A stretch of 47,602 nucleotides of DNA, from the IMG/VR virus record IMGVR_UViG_3300036857_000248, positions 1 to 47,602 of that record; one strand, given 5' to 3'. Shown here one piece after another: positions 29,255 through 36,836 of the stretch; position 1 is the first letter of the stretch; each line of letters starts with the position of its first letter. This DNA comes from a virus. Position numbers and translations under genes: made by a program. The notes under the pieces were generated by a model. That model saw nothing but the letters and a program-made list of their open reading frames with translations. It was not told the origin of the DNA and searched no databases.

Positions 29255-30844
29255 TCAAGCGGCCTTCTTTTTGCCGACGTAGGCGTTGAAACGATCCATG
29301 GTGTCCTTGTCCTTGAGATCAAGCACACCGGACCAAGTGGTATTGAGCAGCAAATCCTTGCCCGCCGGTGAATCGGCGATCGCCCACAGCGCCTTCGGAT
29401 TATTGCTATCGGTCAATTTCAACAGCGCACTGCGCTGTGTGTCATCCGCTACTTCGACCGGCTCGACATCCTCGTCGTCATCGAGCGGATATTCCGGCAA
29501 CTCGCTGTTGCGTTCGGCCCAGGCGTACTTGTCGCGATCGCTCATCGAATCCCAGTACTCGCCCATGGACTCGCGAATGTAGTGATCATCCGGCGTATAA
29601 TCAGCGTTGTCGGCGTCGGTTTCAGCCTGTTCGTTGAACGCCTCAGTAAGCACACTAACGATTTTGTCGCGTGTGTCATCGCTAAGCGCAGGCGCTACCT
29701 CGATGCCGGGCAGCGTCCCCTGTCCAGGCTGCAAATCAGGAAGCTGCTTGTCGTCGATCTCGATGTCAGGATCGTCACGACCCTCGCCATAGCGCGACGA
29801 GTAATCGTCTATCGTCACCGCGTTAAGCAATTCCTCGTTGGTGTAGGGAATGCTCTTGCCTTCGTCGTCGAGCCCTTCGCGCCACGTCTTGAGCGCGGCC
29901 ACGGCCCATTTGTCGGTTGGATCGAAATTGTCGGCGAGCTGGCGCTTGGCATCTTCCATCGCCTGCCCGCTCTCGCGGTAGTTCTGCTCTTCGGATTGAA
30001 CGAACTCGTCGCGCACCGACTCCATCCATGCCCGCTCGATCCGGCTTTGATCGTCGTTACCGATCGCATCCCACTCTTCTGGCGTATAACCCGAACCTGA
30101 CGCGCGATGGCTGGCGCGATCACCGTTGTCGTTCAGCTTGTCGGCGATCGCGCCGCGCAATGAATCCCATGAACTGCGCGTCGGCACGTAGCCGTATTTC
30201 GCCCAGGCGTAGCCGCCGACATCGAGATTGGCCGACACCGTAACCTTGTCGAGACCGAGCTTCTGATACATCTCGACGTTGGCTTTAAGCAGCGTCTTGC
30301 CGATGTTCTGGCCACCTTTTCCGTGCTGCGCTGCGCGTTTGACTTCAAAGTAAGCGGAATAGGCCCGGTTCTGGCCAGGAAAAACATAACGCGTATAATC
30401 CGCGATCGTGCTGCCGTTGTCGTCCTTGATCTGGCCGTCGATATCGATTCGGTCTTCGCGTTCGTCGTAACCAACTTTCATCGTGCCGTTGAGGCCACCG
30501 AGAAATTCCTGCTTGAACTCGGCCGGCGCCTCGCCGATCTTATCATTCCAGCGCTCTAGAAATTTTTGCGCCTTGGCGTCGTCGGCCGCCGTACTGGCAT
30601 CGATACGCACGCCGTCCTTCTGGAAATCGGCGAGCTTCTCGACCTTTTTCTTGCCTTGACCGCCTTCCTTGCCGCCACCGCCGACCGGCTTGCTCGACCC
30701 GGCGTCATCACTGCCGCCGCCATCGGTCCAGCGACCCTGCTCATCACGCGGTTCGTTCGGATCAAACTTCTGCCCGACCGGCGTGAGCCATTCCGTGTCG
30801 TCGGTCTCTTCCGTGATGCGAGCGCCGAGCCTGTCTTCGCTCAT
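29255..30844 (-). CDS. Polyvalent protein with GNAT-like acetyltransferase domain
   Basis: 529 residues. Near the start FDPNEPRDEQGRWTDGG is a linker motif often found in phage head-associated and effector proteins. After a Gly/Lys linker comes a GNAT-like domain at about 105-225: FPGQNRAYSAYFEV, GKGGQNIGKTLLKANVEMYQ, KLGLDKVTVSANLDVGGYAW, AKYGYVPTR. The rest is acidic and helical, with no recognised domain. Such domains in phage-packaged polyvalent proteins are thought to modify host targets after injection (established for the class, not for this gene). The ATG overlaps the stop of the upstream ADP-ribosyltransferase gene by 4 nt. Confidence 0.75.
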   Translation of the reverse strand: MSEDRLGARITEETDDTEWLTPVGQKFDPNEPRDEQGRWTDGGGSDDAGSSKPVGGGGKEGGQGKKKVEKLADFQKDGVRIDASTAADDAKAQKFLERWNDKIGEAPAEFKQEFLGGLNGTMKVGYDEREDRIDIDGQIKDDNGSTIADYTRYVFPGQNRAYSAYFEVKRAAQHGKGGQNIGKTLLKANVEMYQKLGLDKVTVSANLDVGGYAWAKYGYVPTRSSWDSLRGAIADKLNDNGDRASHRASGSGYTPEEWDAIGNDDQSRIERAWMESVRDEFVQSEEQNYRESGQAMEDAKRQLADNFDPTDKWAVAALKTWREGLDDEGKSIPYTNEELLNAVTIDDYSSRYGEGRDDPDIEIDDKQLPDLQPGQGTLPGIEVAPALSDDTRDKIVSVLTEAFNEQAETDADNADYTPDDHYIRESMGEYWDSMSDRDKYAWAERNSELPEYPLDDDEDVEPVEVADDTQRSALLKLTDSNNPKALWAIADSPAGKDLLLNTTWSGVLDLKDKDTMDRFNAYVGKKKAA

Positions 30845-33042
30845 ACTTCCCTCATCGTGACTTCTTTGTACTTCACACCATTGGTCGCTTCCGTCATATC
30901 GGCGACATTGATCGCCTGAAAAGTAGTGTGCGGCATCAGCACGACTTCTTTCTCGACGCCGCGATCGATATCCGACGGCACCTGATGTCCACTCATCTGA
31001 TCCATCTTGAAAACCACGGCCGTATAGCCTTTTTTCAGCTCACCGGTCGTCGGGCTCAGCACGTCATTTACAGCAAATTCCGCAGCCTTTGCACCATCAG
31101 TCGATGACGATGACAGCTTGGAGATATCGAACGTCTTGCCGATGATGTCTTCGATGCTCCCGACCTTGATCGAACCGATCTTGCCTTTGTAGAACGATGT
31201 GCCGCGATAAACCGTGCCCTCGTACTTGGGCAGCTTGGCCATGATCGCGATCATCTTCGGGTCTTTGCGCATCTTGCTGTAGGCCGCCGATTTCGGCTCG
31301 CCCATTGTCCAATCATCGAGCTTGTCGTGCTCGGCTGGCGACAATCCGTATCCCGGAGGTTCAGGTTGTAGTTGAGCCGGTTCTGCTGCCGCTGCCGGCG
31401 ACGCCGCCGGCTTCTTCGGCGCCGCCGGCTTGTCACTGCCGCCGGTCGGCGCGAACTGACCACCACCCTGCCCGGCCGGCTGATGCGGATGCAGCGCGTC
31501 GTCAAACTCGCGCGCAATCGGCACCGTGATCCGAATGTTCTCGATGCCACGCGCGAGATGGCCATTGGCTGTAAGAAACTGCCCCGCAATCAGGACGAAC
31601 TTCTGGTAGGTCGTCACGTCCAGTAACCGCTGCGCCTCGCGCAGCGTGACGAACTGATAACCCTTTGGCGCTTCGCTGGCCGGCTTCTTGCCGGCGCCGC
31701 CGGTCCACTTCTCGGCTTCTTCGAGCAACTTGGTGATCGAGATATCGACCCGCGCGATCTTGACTTCGCGGCCGTCATCTTCGAGATCGCCATCCTTGGC
31801 GTCGAGCCCGAGCTGACCAGCCCAGGTATGATGACCATCGAGAATGTAATCATCACGCGACACCACGAGACGTTTGTAGAAACCTTCCTGCTTGATCCGC
31901 GCCATCGCGGCAGCGACCTTAGTACCACTGATCTCGTTCTGTGTGGCACGAAGATTGCGCGCTTCCTCCTTGGTCTCTTCGATCTTGTAGCCAAGCTTCT
32001 TGAGATGCTTGATGAAGTCCTTGGTCTTGCCGGCGCGGATCACCGGCATCTCGACGCGCGGAATGCCAATCTGGTCGGCGCAAAACAAGTTGGTGCCCTT
32101 GACGCTGACGTTGCAGAGATTGAAGGTCGGCGCAGTTTCACCGTGCTCGGCCATCTCCGCGGCGGTCTCACCGAGCCGCTTGATCAAGGTCGATATCTGC
32201 TTGACCTGCGTCAGCTCGACCTTGCGATCCTCGAACAGCGCGCGCTGCGCGTCATAAACGTTCGAGGTGTGAATCACGCCCTGATGATCGACATAGGCGT
32301 TCTGGGAATAGCCCTTGCCCGGATGCTCGCGCCCCTTCTCGATCTCCTTCAGCGCCTTGTCCTGCTCGGCAACACCTTCCTCGTAACTCGACACGCGCTT
32401 GCCGTCGCCCGGCTTGTAGGGCGCGGCGTTTGCCGGATCGTGCACCATGAACACGACATCCGGCTTGCCGCCGTTGAATTTCTTGAACGTGTTCTTGTCC
32501 CAATCGGCCGGCTTGTACTCTTCGTTCCAGGGAATCCGCGCCACTGCGCGAAAGCCGTTGTCGCTGTAGATCGCCGGCAGCACCGTGTCGAACGCGTCGA
32601 GCTTGCGGCCACCGTGCTGCACCGCCAACGCCAAAATCGAATCACCGGCGCGCTTGGCCTTCGACTGACTGAATGCGGATACGATATCACCGTCCGGCTT
32701 GAGCGCGAAGCCGGCCTTGTCGTCGGGCGTCACGTAGGTCTTCATGCCGCGATAGTCAGCGGCATCGTAGGCATGCACCGACGCGCCGAACTTCAGGTTT
32801 TCTTTCGCCTTAATGATCGCATCGTGGAAACGCTGATTACCGTCCGCCGTCAGTTGATGAAATTCCAGCGGCGTGCGACCGGCTTTCTTGGCTGCGGTAA
32901 CCGCAGCGCCAGTCGGCTTGTAGACCGCTGCGACATGCTTGTCTTTTTCACGTGAACTCGGCGGGCTGCTGGAATAGCTGTCGCTACCATCGCCGCCGCC
33001 ATCGGTCCAACGGCCCTGCTCGTCGCGCGGCTCGCCGGACAC
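30841..33042 (-). CDS. Polyvalent protein: GNAT-like, ParB-like and ADP-ribosyltransferase domains
   Basis: 733 residues from a GTG at 33042. The start is uncertain, because the frame runs open to 33252 through a different small gene. EPRDEQGRWTDGG near the start is shared with the next gene. Domain 1 (about 55-210): AGFALKPDGDIVSAFSQ, GGRKLDAFDTVLPAIYSDNG, FRAVARIPWNEEY, GKPDVVFMVHDP, a GNAT-like fold. Domain 2: SRDDYILDGHHTWAGQLGLD, a ParB-like domain. Domain 3 at the C-terminus: TVYRGTSFY, DISKLSSSSTDGAKAAEFAV and VEKEVVLMPHTTF, giving the R, STS and ExE motifs of ADP-ribosyltransferase toxins. All key residues are present. Likely packaged and injected to modify host proteins (inference from class). 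Confidence 0.85.
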   Translation of the reverse strand: MSGEPRDEQGRWTDGGGDGSDSYSSSPPSSREKDKHVAAVYKPTGAAVTAAKKAGRTPLEFHQLTADGNQRFHDAIIKAKENLKFGASVHAYDAADYRGMKTYVTPDDKAGFALKPDGDIVSAFSQSKAKRAGDSILALAVQHGGRKLDAFDTVLPAIYSDNGFRAVARIPWNEEYKPADWDKNTFKKFNGGKPDVVFMVHDPANAAPYKPGDGKRVSSYEEGVAEQDKALKEIEKGREHPGKGYSQNAYVDHQGVIHTSNVYDAQRALFEDRKVELTQVKQISTLIKRLGETAAEMAEHGETAPTFNLCNVSVKGTNLFCADQIGIPRVEMPVIRAGKTKDFIKHLKKLGYKIEETKEEARNLRATQNEISGTKVAAAMARIKQEGFYKRLVVSRDDYILDGHHTWAGQLGLDAKDGDLEDDGREVKIARVDISITKLLEEAEKWTGGAGKKPASEAPKGYQFVTLREAQRLLDVTTYQKFVLIAGQFLTANGHLARGIENIRITVPIAREFDDALHPHQPAGQGGGQFAPTGGSDKPAAPKKPAASPAAAAEPAQLQPEPPGYGLSPAEHDKLDDWTMGEPKSAAYSKMRKDPKMIAIMAKLPKYEGTVYRGTSFYKGKIGSIKVGSIEDIIGKTFDISKLSSSSTDGAKAAEFAVNDVLSPTTGELKKGYTAVVFKMDQMSGHQVPSDIDRGVEKEVVLMPHTTFQAINVADMTEATNGVKYKEVTMREV

Positions 33043-33071
33043 ATCGTGGCCAGCACCGCCGCCGCGCGAGA

Positions 33072-33236
33072 CTACAGCCCGCCCATCTCCTGGACGTGCG
33101 CGATCGCTTCCGCCGCCGTCAGCTCCGGATGCTGCGCCAGAATCCGCTCGACCAGACTGCGGCCAGTCGCGTCGAGCTGATTCAACAACTTCTCGCGCTC
33201 TTCCGCCGTCTCGGTTGTTTGTTTGTTCTCGTCCAT
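33072..33236 (-). CDS. Small helical protein, possible N-terminal part of the polyvalent protein
   Basis: 54 residues from the ATG at 33236: MDENKQTTETAEEREKLLNQ, then LDATGRSLVERILAQHPELT and AAEAIAHVQEMGGL, ending in TAG. This reads far more like a protein than the overlapping long frame. A -1 shift at GGGCGGG just before the stop would join it to ...AVVSRGGG...EPRDEQGRWTDGG of the polyvalent protein. It may be a separate small protein or the true N-terminus. Confidence 0.6.
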   Translation of the reverse strand: MDENKQTTETAEEREKLLNQLDATGRSLVERILAQHPELTAAEAIAHVQEMGGL

Positions 33237-33289
33237 GCCTGTTATCTAGCATTGACCGCCCGCTATTGCAACTCCGGGAGAAGGCTTTT

Positions 33290-33835
33290 CTAGCTTTCGA
33301 TCACGCCGCACAACTGTTCGACAGATCGCGCTTCCTTGCGAAACCTGCGGCCCGTCTTCGACAGCCACTCGTTGAAAGCCCGCTGCTCGTGCTCAACAAG
33401 AATGAAATACTCGTCTAGCACGATAACAGTACCGGAGACGATTCGGGGTGAGAGCTGCTCAAGTACACACCGAGCGCTGGAGTAGAGATCGCAATCAATA
33501 TGAAGCAGCGCAACGTTGTTCGGATGAACCAGCAAAAACGGCTTGATCGTATGTTCGAACATCCCCACCACGAGCCCGACATTTTTTGGCACCTCTGGAA
33601 TGTCGCAAGCGAAATGTCCGACCGGATACGACGCCCATGGTTCTGGCAAACCCTTGAACGAATCGAACCCGTAGATGGATCGCTCGCACAATGCTGGTGT
33701 TTCGGCTAAGCAACGAACAGTGCTTCCTGAAGCCACGCCGAACTCAAGCACCAGACCTTCAGTGGGTGTTATCGCCGCCGCGTGGCGCAGCACCTCGAAC
33801 CTGTTTTGATACCAGATCAAACCGCACGTCCTCAT
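33290..33835 (-). CDS. TylF-like SAM-dependent methyltransferase
   Basis: About 181 residues from the ATG at 33835. LVLEFGVASGSTVRCLAE is the SAM-binding motif I, then SIYGFDSFKGLPEPW, and later HIDCDLYSSARCVLEQLSPR and SGTVIVLDEYFI. These are the landmarks of the TylF/macrocin O-methyltransferase family, which methylates sugars on secondary metabolites and glycans. The ATG has no ribosome site. The small frame at 33759-33923 does have one and reads as the missing N-terminal helix. It follows a glycosyltransferase gene, so methylation of a transferred sugar is the natural guess. Confidence 0.8.
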   Translation of the reverse strand: MRTCGLIWYQNRFEVLRHAAAITPTEGLVLEFGVASGSTVRCLAETPALCERSIYGFDSFKGLPEPWASYPVGHFACDIPEVPKNVGLVVGMFEHTIKPFLLVHPNNVALLHIDCDLYSSARCVLEQLSPRIVSGTVIVLDEYFILVEHEQRAFNEWLSKTGRRFRKEARSVEQLCGVIES

Positions 33836-33923
33836 CAACTGTTTTATCGTCGATCTCGTCGAGAAAACGATCGAGAAAATCTTCGCGTTGCCGCTGTCGT
33901 CGAATCAGACGGTTGCTGTTCAT
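33759..33923 (-). other. Probable N-terminus of the methyltransferase in a shifted frame
   Basis: From the ATG at 33923, with GGGGAG 5 nt upstream, the frame reads MNSNRLIRRQRQREDFLDRF then LDEIDDKTVDE, a charged helix. It then degrades into RFDLVSKQVRGAAPRGG, overlapping the methyltransferase in another frame. Skipping one base after the GAG codon (in GATGAGGACGTG) joins it to TCGLIWYQNRFEVLRHA. This suggests one gene with a frameshift (indel, assembly error or programmed). Confidence 0.55.
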
Positions 33924-33955
33924 GATGGCTCCCCGGGATTCCCCAACCCCGTCAC

Positions 33956-35149
33956 TCAAAGCAATTTCAGCACGCCGCTCCAATCACCCGGCGGCGCCTG
34001 CCTATAAATGCAAACGTTCTCGTACAACGGCGACAACCAGCGCCAGCTTGCCCAATGACCAAGCAACAGCGAAATCCGCGAATGACCGACAGCGCCCGCG
34101 AGGTGGACGGCGGCGGTGTCTACGGTGATGATCCGATCGCAACATGCCATCAGTCCCGCACAGTCGGCGAAATCCTCGAACGTGTAGTGCTCGACACCGA
34201 ACGCCTGCGCTTCTTCAGCGCCCTGCTGCTGCACGCTGACCAGCGCGGCGTCAGGCAACGCCTTGCGCAACAATTCGAGCGGAACGGCGCGCGGGTAGTC
34301 GCCATCGTGCGTCCGGCCCGGCGTCCACGCCACGCCGATCGGCTTTTTGTGCCCAACCCGATCCTGCCACTTGCCGCGCAATTTCGTATCGACCGACAGA
34401 TACGGCTGCAGTGGAATCGTCGCCGGTGTCTGCTGCAGCGTGTGCAGCAGGAACAGCAGCGAACAGAAATAATCCGCGTGCACGATCTCGCCGGTGACCT
34501 TCGCCAGCGGCGCCGCCAGCCGTTGCAGCTCCGGCGGCAACCACAACGTGACGTTGGAGCCCATCGCCTGAAGCACGCGCACATAGCGCAGCATCATGAT
34601 CGAATCGCCGAACCCGTGATCGTGCACCAGCAGAATGCGCTTGCCGCGAAGGTCCTCGCCGCGCCAGCGCTTCAATCCCCATTCGAGGCACGTGCGATAC
34701 TCCGGACGCATGTACGGCGACGTGTCGTACTCCATCGCGTACGCGTAGTCGTCGAAGCCTTCGCGCCAGCGTCCGAGTTCGAGCAGGATCATGCCGCGGT
34801 TGTAGCGCGCGGTTAGCGTCGGCACGAACGATATCGCGGTCTCGACGTGGGTCAGTGCCATGTCGAGCCTGCCGGCTCTCACGGCGCGCAGCGCCAAATC
34901 ATAGCAGCGCGTGTAGCTGTCGATCAGCCCAGGCGTCGGTTGCTCCGGAATATCGCGATAGCCGATGATCTGACCCGCGCGTGTCACCGCGAGATTGCCG
35001 CCGAATGGAATCTCGACCGGATGCCCGTTGGCGGATTCCACGTTGAGCACCTGACCGTCCGCCGTCAGACCGCGCCAGCCTTTCGGCGTGTGCTCGACCA
35101 CGACCACCGGCGGCAGCGATGGCGGCTCGAACTGCGCGAAATGCTTCAT
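33956..35149 (-). CDS. TPR-containing glycosyltransferase (GT-B, GT9/OGT-like)
   Basis: 397 residues from the ATG at 35149 (MKHFAQFEPPSLPP). After a beta-rich front, residues about 80-170 hold TPR-like helices (YDLALRAVRAGRLDMALTHV, LTARYNRGMILLELGRWREG). The C-terminal part is a GT-B glycosyltransferase: GKRILLVHDHGFGDSIMMLR, IGVAWTPGRTHDGDYPRAVP, and RIITVDTAAVHLAGAVG. The TPR plus GT-B architecture is that of bacterial SPINDLY/OGT-like and heptosyltransferase-related enzymes that glycosylate proteins. Placed between a capsid paralog and a sugar-type methyltransferase, it probably glycosylates a virion protein (inference). Confidence 0.82.
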   Translation of the reverse strand: MKHFAQFEPPSLPPVVVVEHTPKGWRGLTADGQVLNVESANGHPVEIPFGGNLAVTRAGQIIGYRDIPEQPTPGLIDSYTRCYDLALRAVRAGRLDMALTHVETAISFVPTLTARYNRGMILLELGRWREGFDDYAYAMEYDTSPYMRPEYRTCLEWGLKRWRGEDLRGKRILLVHDHGFGDSIMMLRYVRVLQAMGSNVTLWLPPELQRLAAPLAKVTGEIVHADYFCSLLFLLHTLQQTPATIPLQPYLSVDTKLRGKWQDRVGHKKPIGVAWTPGRTHDGDYPRAVPLELLRKALPDAALVSVQQQGAEEAQAFGVEHYTFEDFADCAGLMACCDRIITVDTAAVHLAGAVGHSRISLLLGHWASWRWLSPLYENVCIYRQAPPGDWSGVLKLL

Positions 35150-35154
35150 GGTGA

Positions 35155-36228
35155 TCACTTCCAGGCCGGCGTCAGCCACGCCACGCCGCGCGCATCGCGC
35201 AAAAGCCAAGATACTGGCCAGTGCATTTTCACTGCAATCGAATCGGTTTGATACATCTCTTTTCGCGCGCCGGCCGAAGGCGACGCCGATGGCGCCGTGT
35301 CCATATGCAAAACACCGGCCTTTGCTGCCTCGATGACCGGCTCCGTGCCGAGCGCAGCCGCGATCGCCTGTGGTGCAATCGCGATCAGGTCATTGCCGAC
35401 GAAGCTGGACGCCACCGGATAAACCGATAACTGTGCGCCACCGCCGACCCGCATGGAAAAGGTTATCGCGCGGCCGGGACCCGCAACCAGAACAAACGGG
35501 CCGGCACCGCCGACTTGACCGACCGCGTTGAACAGCGTTGCCATGTCCTCGAACACCGCTGCGAACGGATCGGTGTTGACGCTTGCCGTCAAAGCACCAA
35601 TGCCGTTGCGCAAGCCAGCCGGCGCTGCTGATGTCGCGGCGGCGCTGGAAAACAGCACGGCATCGAGCGCCAAACCGGCTGCACGTCCCAGCGCGTTGCC
35701 GATCAGCGCTTCGGCGTTGCTCGATTCAACCATTTCTCTTGTCAAAACCGCGATGCTGGCGAGCTTGGTAAACGGAATCGATCCTGGCGTCGTCGCAAGA
35801 TTGTGCACCGGGATCGGATCACCTTCAGCGACAAACGAAGCGCCGGTAGCGTCAACCACCAGACCCGGCACCAAAAAGCCGTTGCGATCCAACGCCAGCA
35901 TCAAGCAGCGCCGCAGCACTTCGGCGCCGGCCGATACGCCACTCATGATCGAGATCGCGTCACTGACCAACCGCTGTGTCAGCTCGGCAGCCCAACCGGC
36001 TACGCCCGTCATGGCCGGCGCGCTCGATGCGCGTTCCAAAATCTCGGCTGTGATTCTGTCGCTCGGCCACATTCCGGTGGCGACCGAGATCGGTGCCATG
36101 TTGCGCAACTGGCCAATCACCTTGGCGGTCAGCATGCGCACAAAACAGTTGCCTTGTGAGACAGGCAGCGGATTGCGTCGAAAACCACGCTCCGGTGGCG
36201 CCGTGTGCTCGATCACGTGGCGATTCAT
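35155..36228 (-). CDS. Second HK97-fold capsid-like protein (paralog of the major capsid)
   Basis: 357 residues, matching the capsid domain of 26607-28895 in order: APAMTGVAGWAAEL against APAMTTVAGWAQEL; FVAEGDPIPV against FVGEGMAIPV; VLTREMVESS against TWTREMGDHS; APAGLRNGIGALTAS against RPAGLLNGVGATTAT; YQTDSIAVKMHWPVSWLLRD against FQTDSLALRMVFPVNWAFRR. It has no protease or scaffold part. It could be a minor capsid subunit, a vertex/decoration relative, or an alternative shell protein. The ATG overlaps the stop of the inserted HNH gene; the next gene is the glycosyltransferase. Confidence 0.88.
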   Translation of the reverse strand: MNRHVIEHTAPPERGFRRNPLPVSQGNCFVRMLTAKVIGQLRNMAPISVATGMWPSDRITAEILERASSAPAMTGVAGWAAELTQRLVSDAISIMSGVSAGAEVLRRCLMLALDRNGFLVPGLVVDATGASFVAEGDPIPVHNLATTPGSIPFTKLASIAVLTREMVESSNAEALIGNALGRAAGLALDAVLFSSAAATSAAPAGLRNGIGALTASVNTDPFAAVFEDMATLFNAVGQVGGAGPFVLVAGPGRAITFSMRVGGGAQLSVYPVASSFVGNDLIAIAPQAIAAALGTEPVIEAAKAGVLHMDTAPSASPSAGARKEMYQTDSIAVKMHWPVSWLLRDARGVAWLTPAWK

Positions 36229-36761
36229 TTGAATTTTCTCCTGTAACCTCTTTTTCGAAGACGTCGATTATTGGCCTGCTCTGCTGGCGTAGCCCAGCGA
36301 ACATTGCCCGGTTTGTAATCGCCGTTTTGATTCGGGTAGCGGTCTAGCGTCTTGCCTTTTGGCTTATCGCCAACGTACGCGTAGAAAGCTTCGAAACGAA
36401 ACCAAGGCTTGTGAACCTTGATGCCGCGCCCACCGTAGTATTTCCAAACTTGAGAATTGGGATTAGTACAACGTTGGATCATGCCGGCCCAACTGTTGTA
36501 CACACCGCTAATTTTTCCATTGCGGGTTTGACCGTGACGAAGATTACGAGACCCTTGAAGGTCCAGCCAATAACAACCACAGGACTTTGTGCCGCCCGGC
36601 TGTCTAAGATTGGCTGTAGTTACTTTGGTTCGATTGCCGCAATCGCAATCGCATAACCAAACGATATAACTTTGGCCTCCGTTCCCGCGCACATGACCCG
36701 CTATCTTGCGGGCGATGAGTCGTCCGAAACGTCGATTTGTGATATCCAAAGCTTTGGGCAT
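36225..36761 (-). CDS. HNH homing endonuclease
   Basis: 178 residues from the ATG at 36761 (MPKALDITNRRFGRLIARKI), chosen because GGAGG stands 6 nt before it. Zinc-ribbon-like CDCDCGNRTKV and SCGCYWLD, then the HNH-type core YGGRGIKVHKPWFRFEAFYA, RYPNQNGDYKPGNVRWATPA. The core is the same family as the AP2/HNH gene but lacks the AP2 domain. AT-richer than neighbours; inserted between large terminase and capsid paralog. Its leader shares the hairpin module with the endonuclease VII gene. Confidence 0.9.
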   Translation of the reverse strand: MPKALDITNRRFGRLIARKIAGHVRGNGGQSYIVWLCDCDCGNRTKVTTANLRQPGGTKSCGCYWLDLQGSRNLRHGQTRNGKISGVYNSWAGMIQRCTNPNSQVWKYYGGRGIKVHKPWFRFEAFYAYVGDKPKGKTLDRYPNQNGDYKPGNVRWATPAEQANNRRLRKRGYRRKFK

Positions 36762-36793
36762 GGCAGCCTCCAGACAGGTTGCTAGGTCAAGTG

Positions 36794-36824
36794 ACGGCTG
36801 GAGCATTGCAAGTGCTCCAGCCGT
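36794..36824 (-). promoter_or_regulatory. Hairpin upstream of the HNH gene (copy 2 of the shared module)
   Basis: ACGGCTGGAGCA and TGCTCCAGCCGT form a perfect 12-bp stem around TTGCAAG, 12 nt after the large-terminase stop. From here to the ATG the sequence (GTTGCTAGGTCAAGTGACGG and the GGGCATGGCAGCC around the start) matches the leader of the endonuclease VII gene. The stem keeps pairing where the two copies differ. Confidence 0.65.
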
Positions 36825-36836
36825 TGCGTTATTTGT

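Noticed and set aside
33042-33252. Start of the polyvalent protein at 33252
   Set aside because: The first 70 codons are the shifted shadow of a better small gene (33072-33236), with Arg/Gly/Ser-rich translation.
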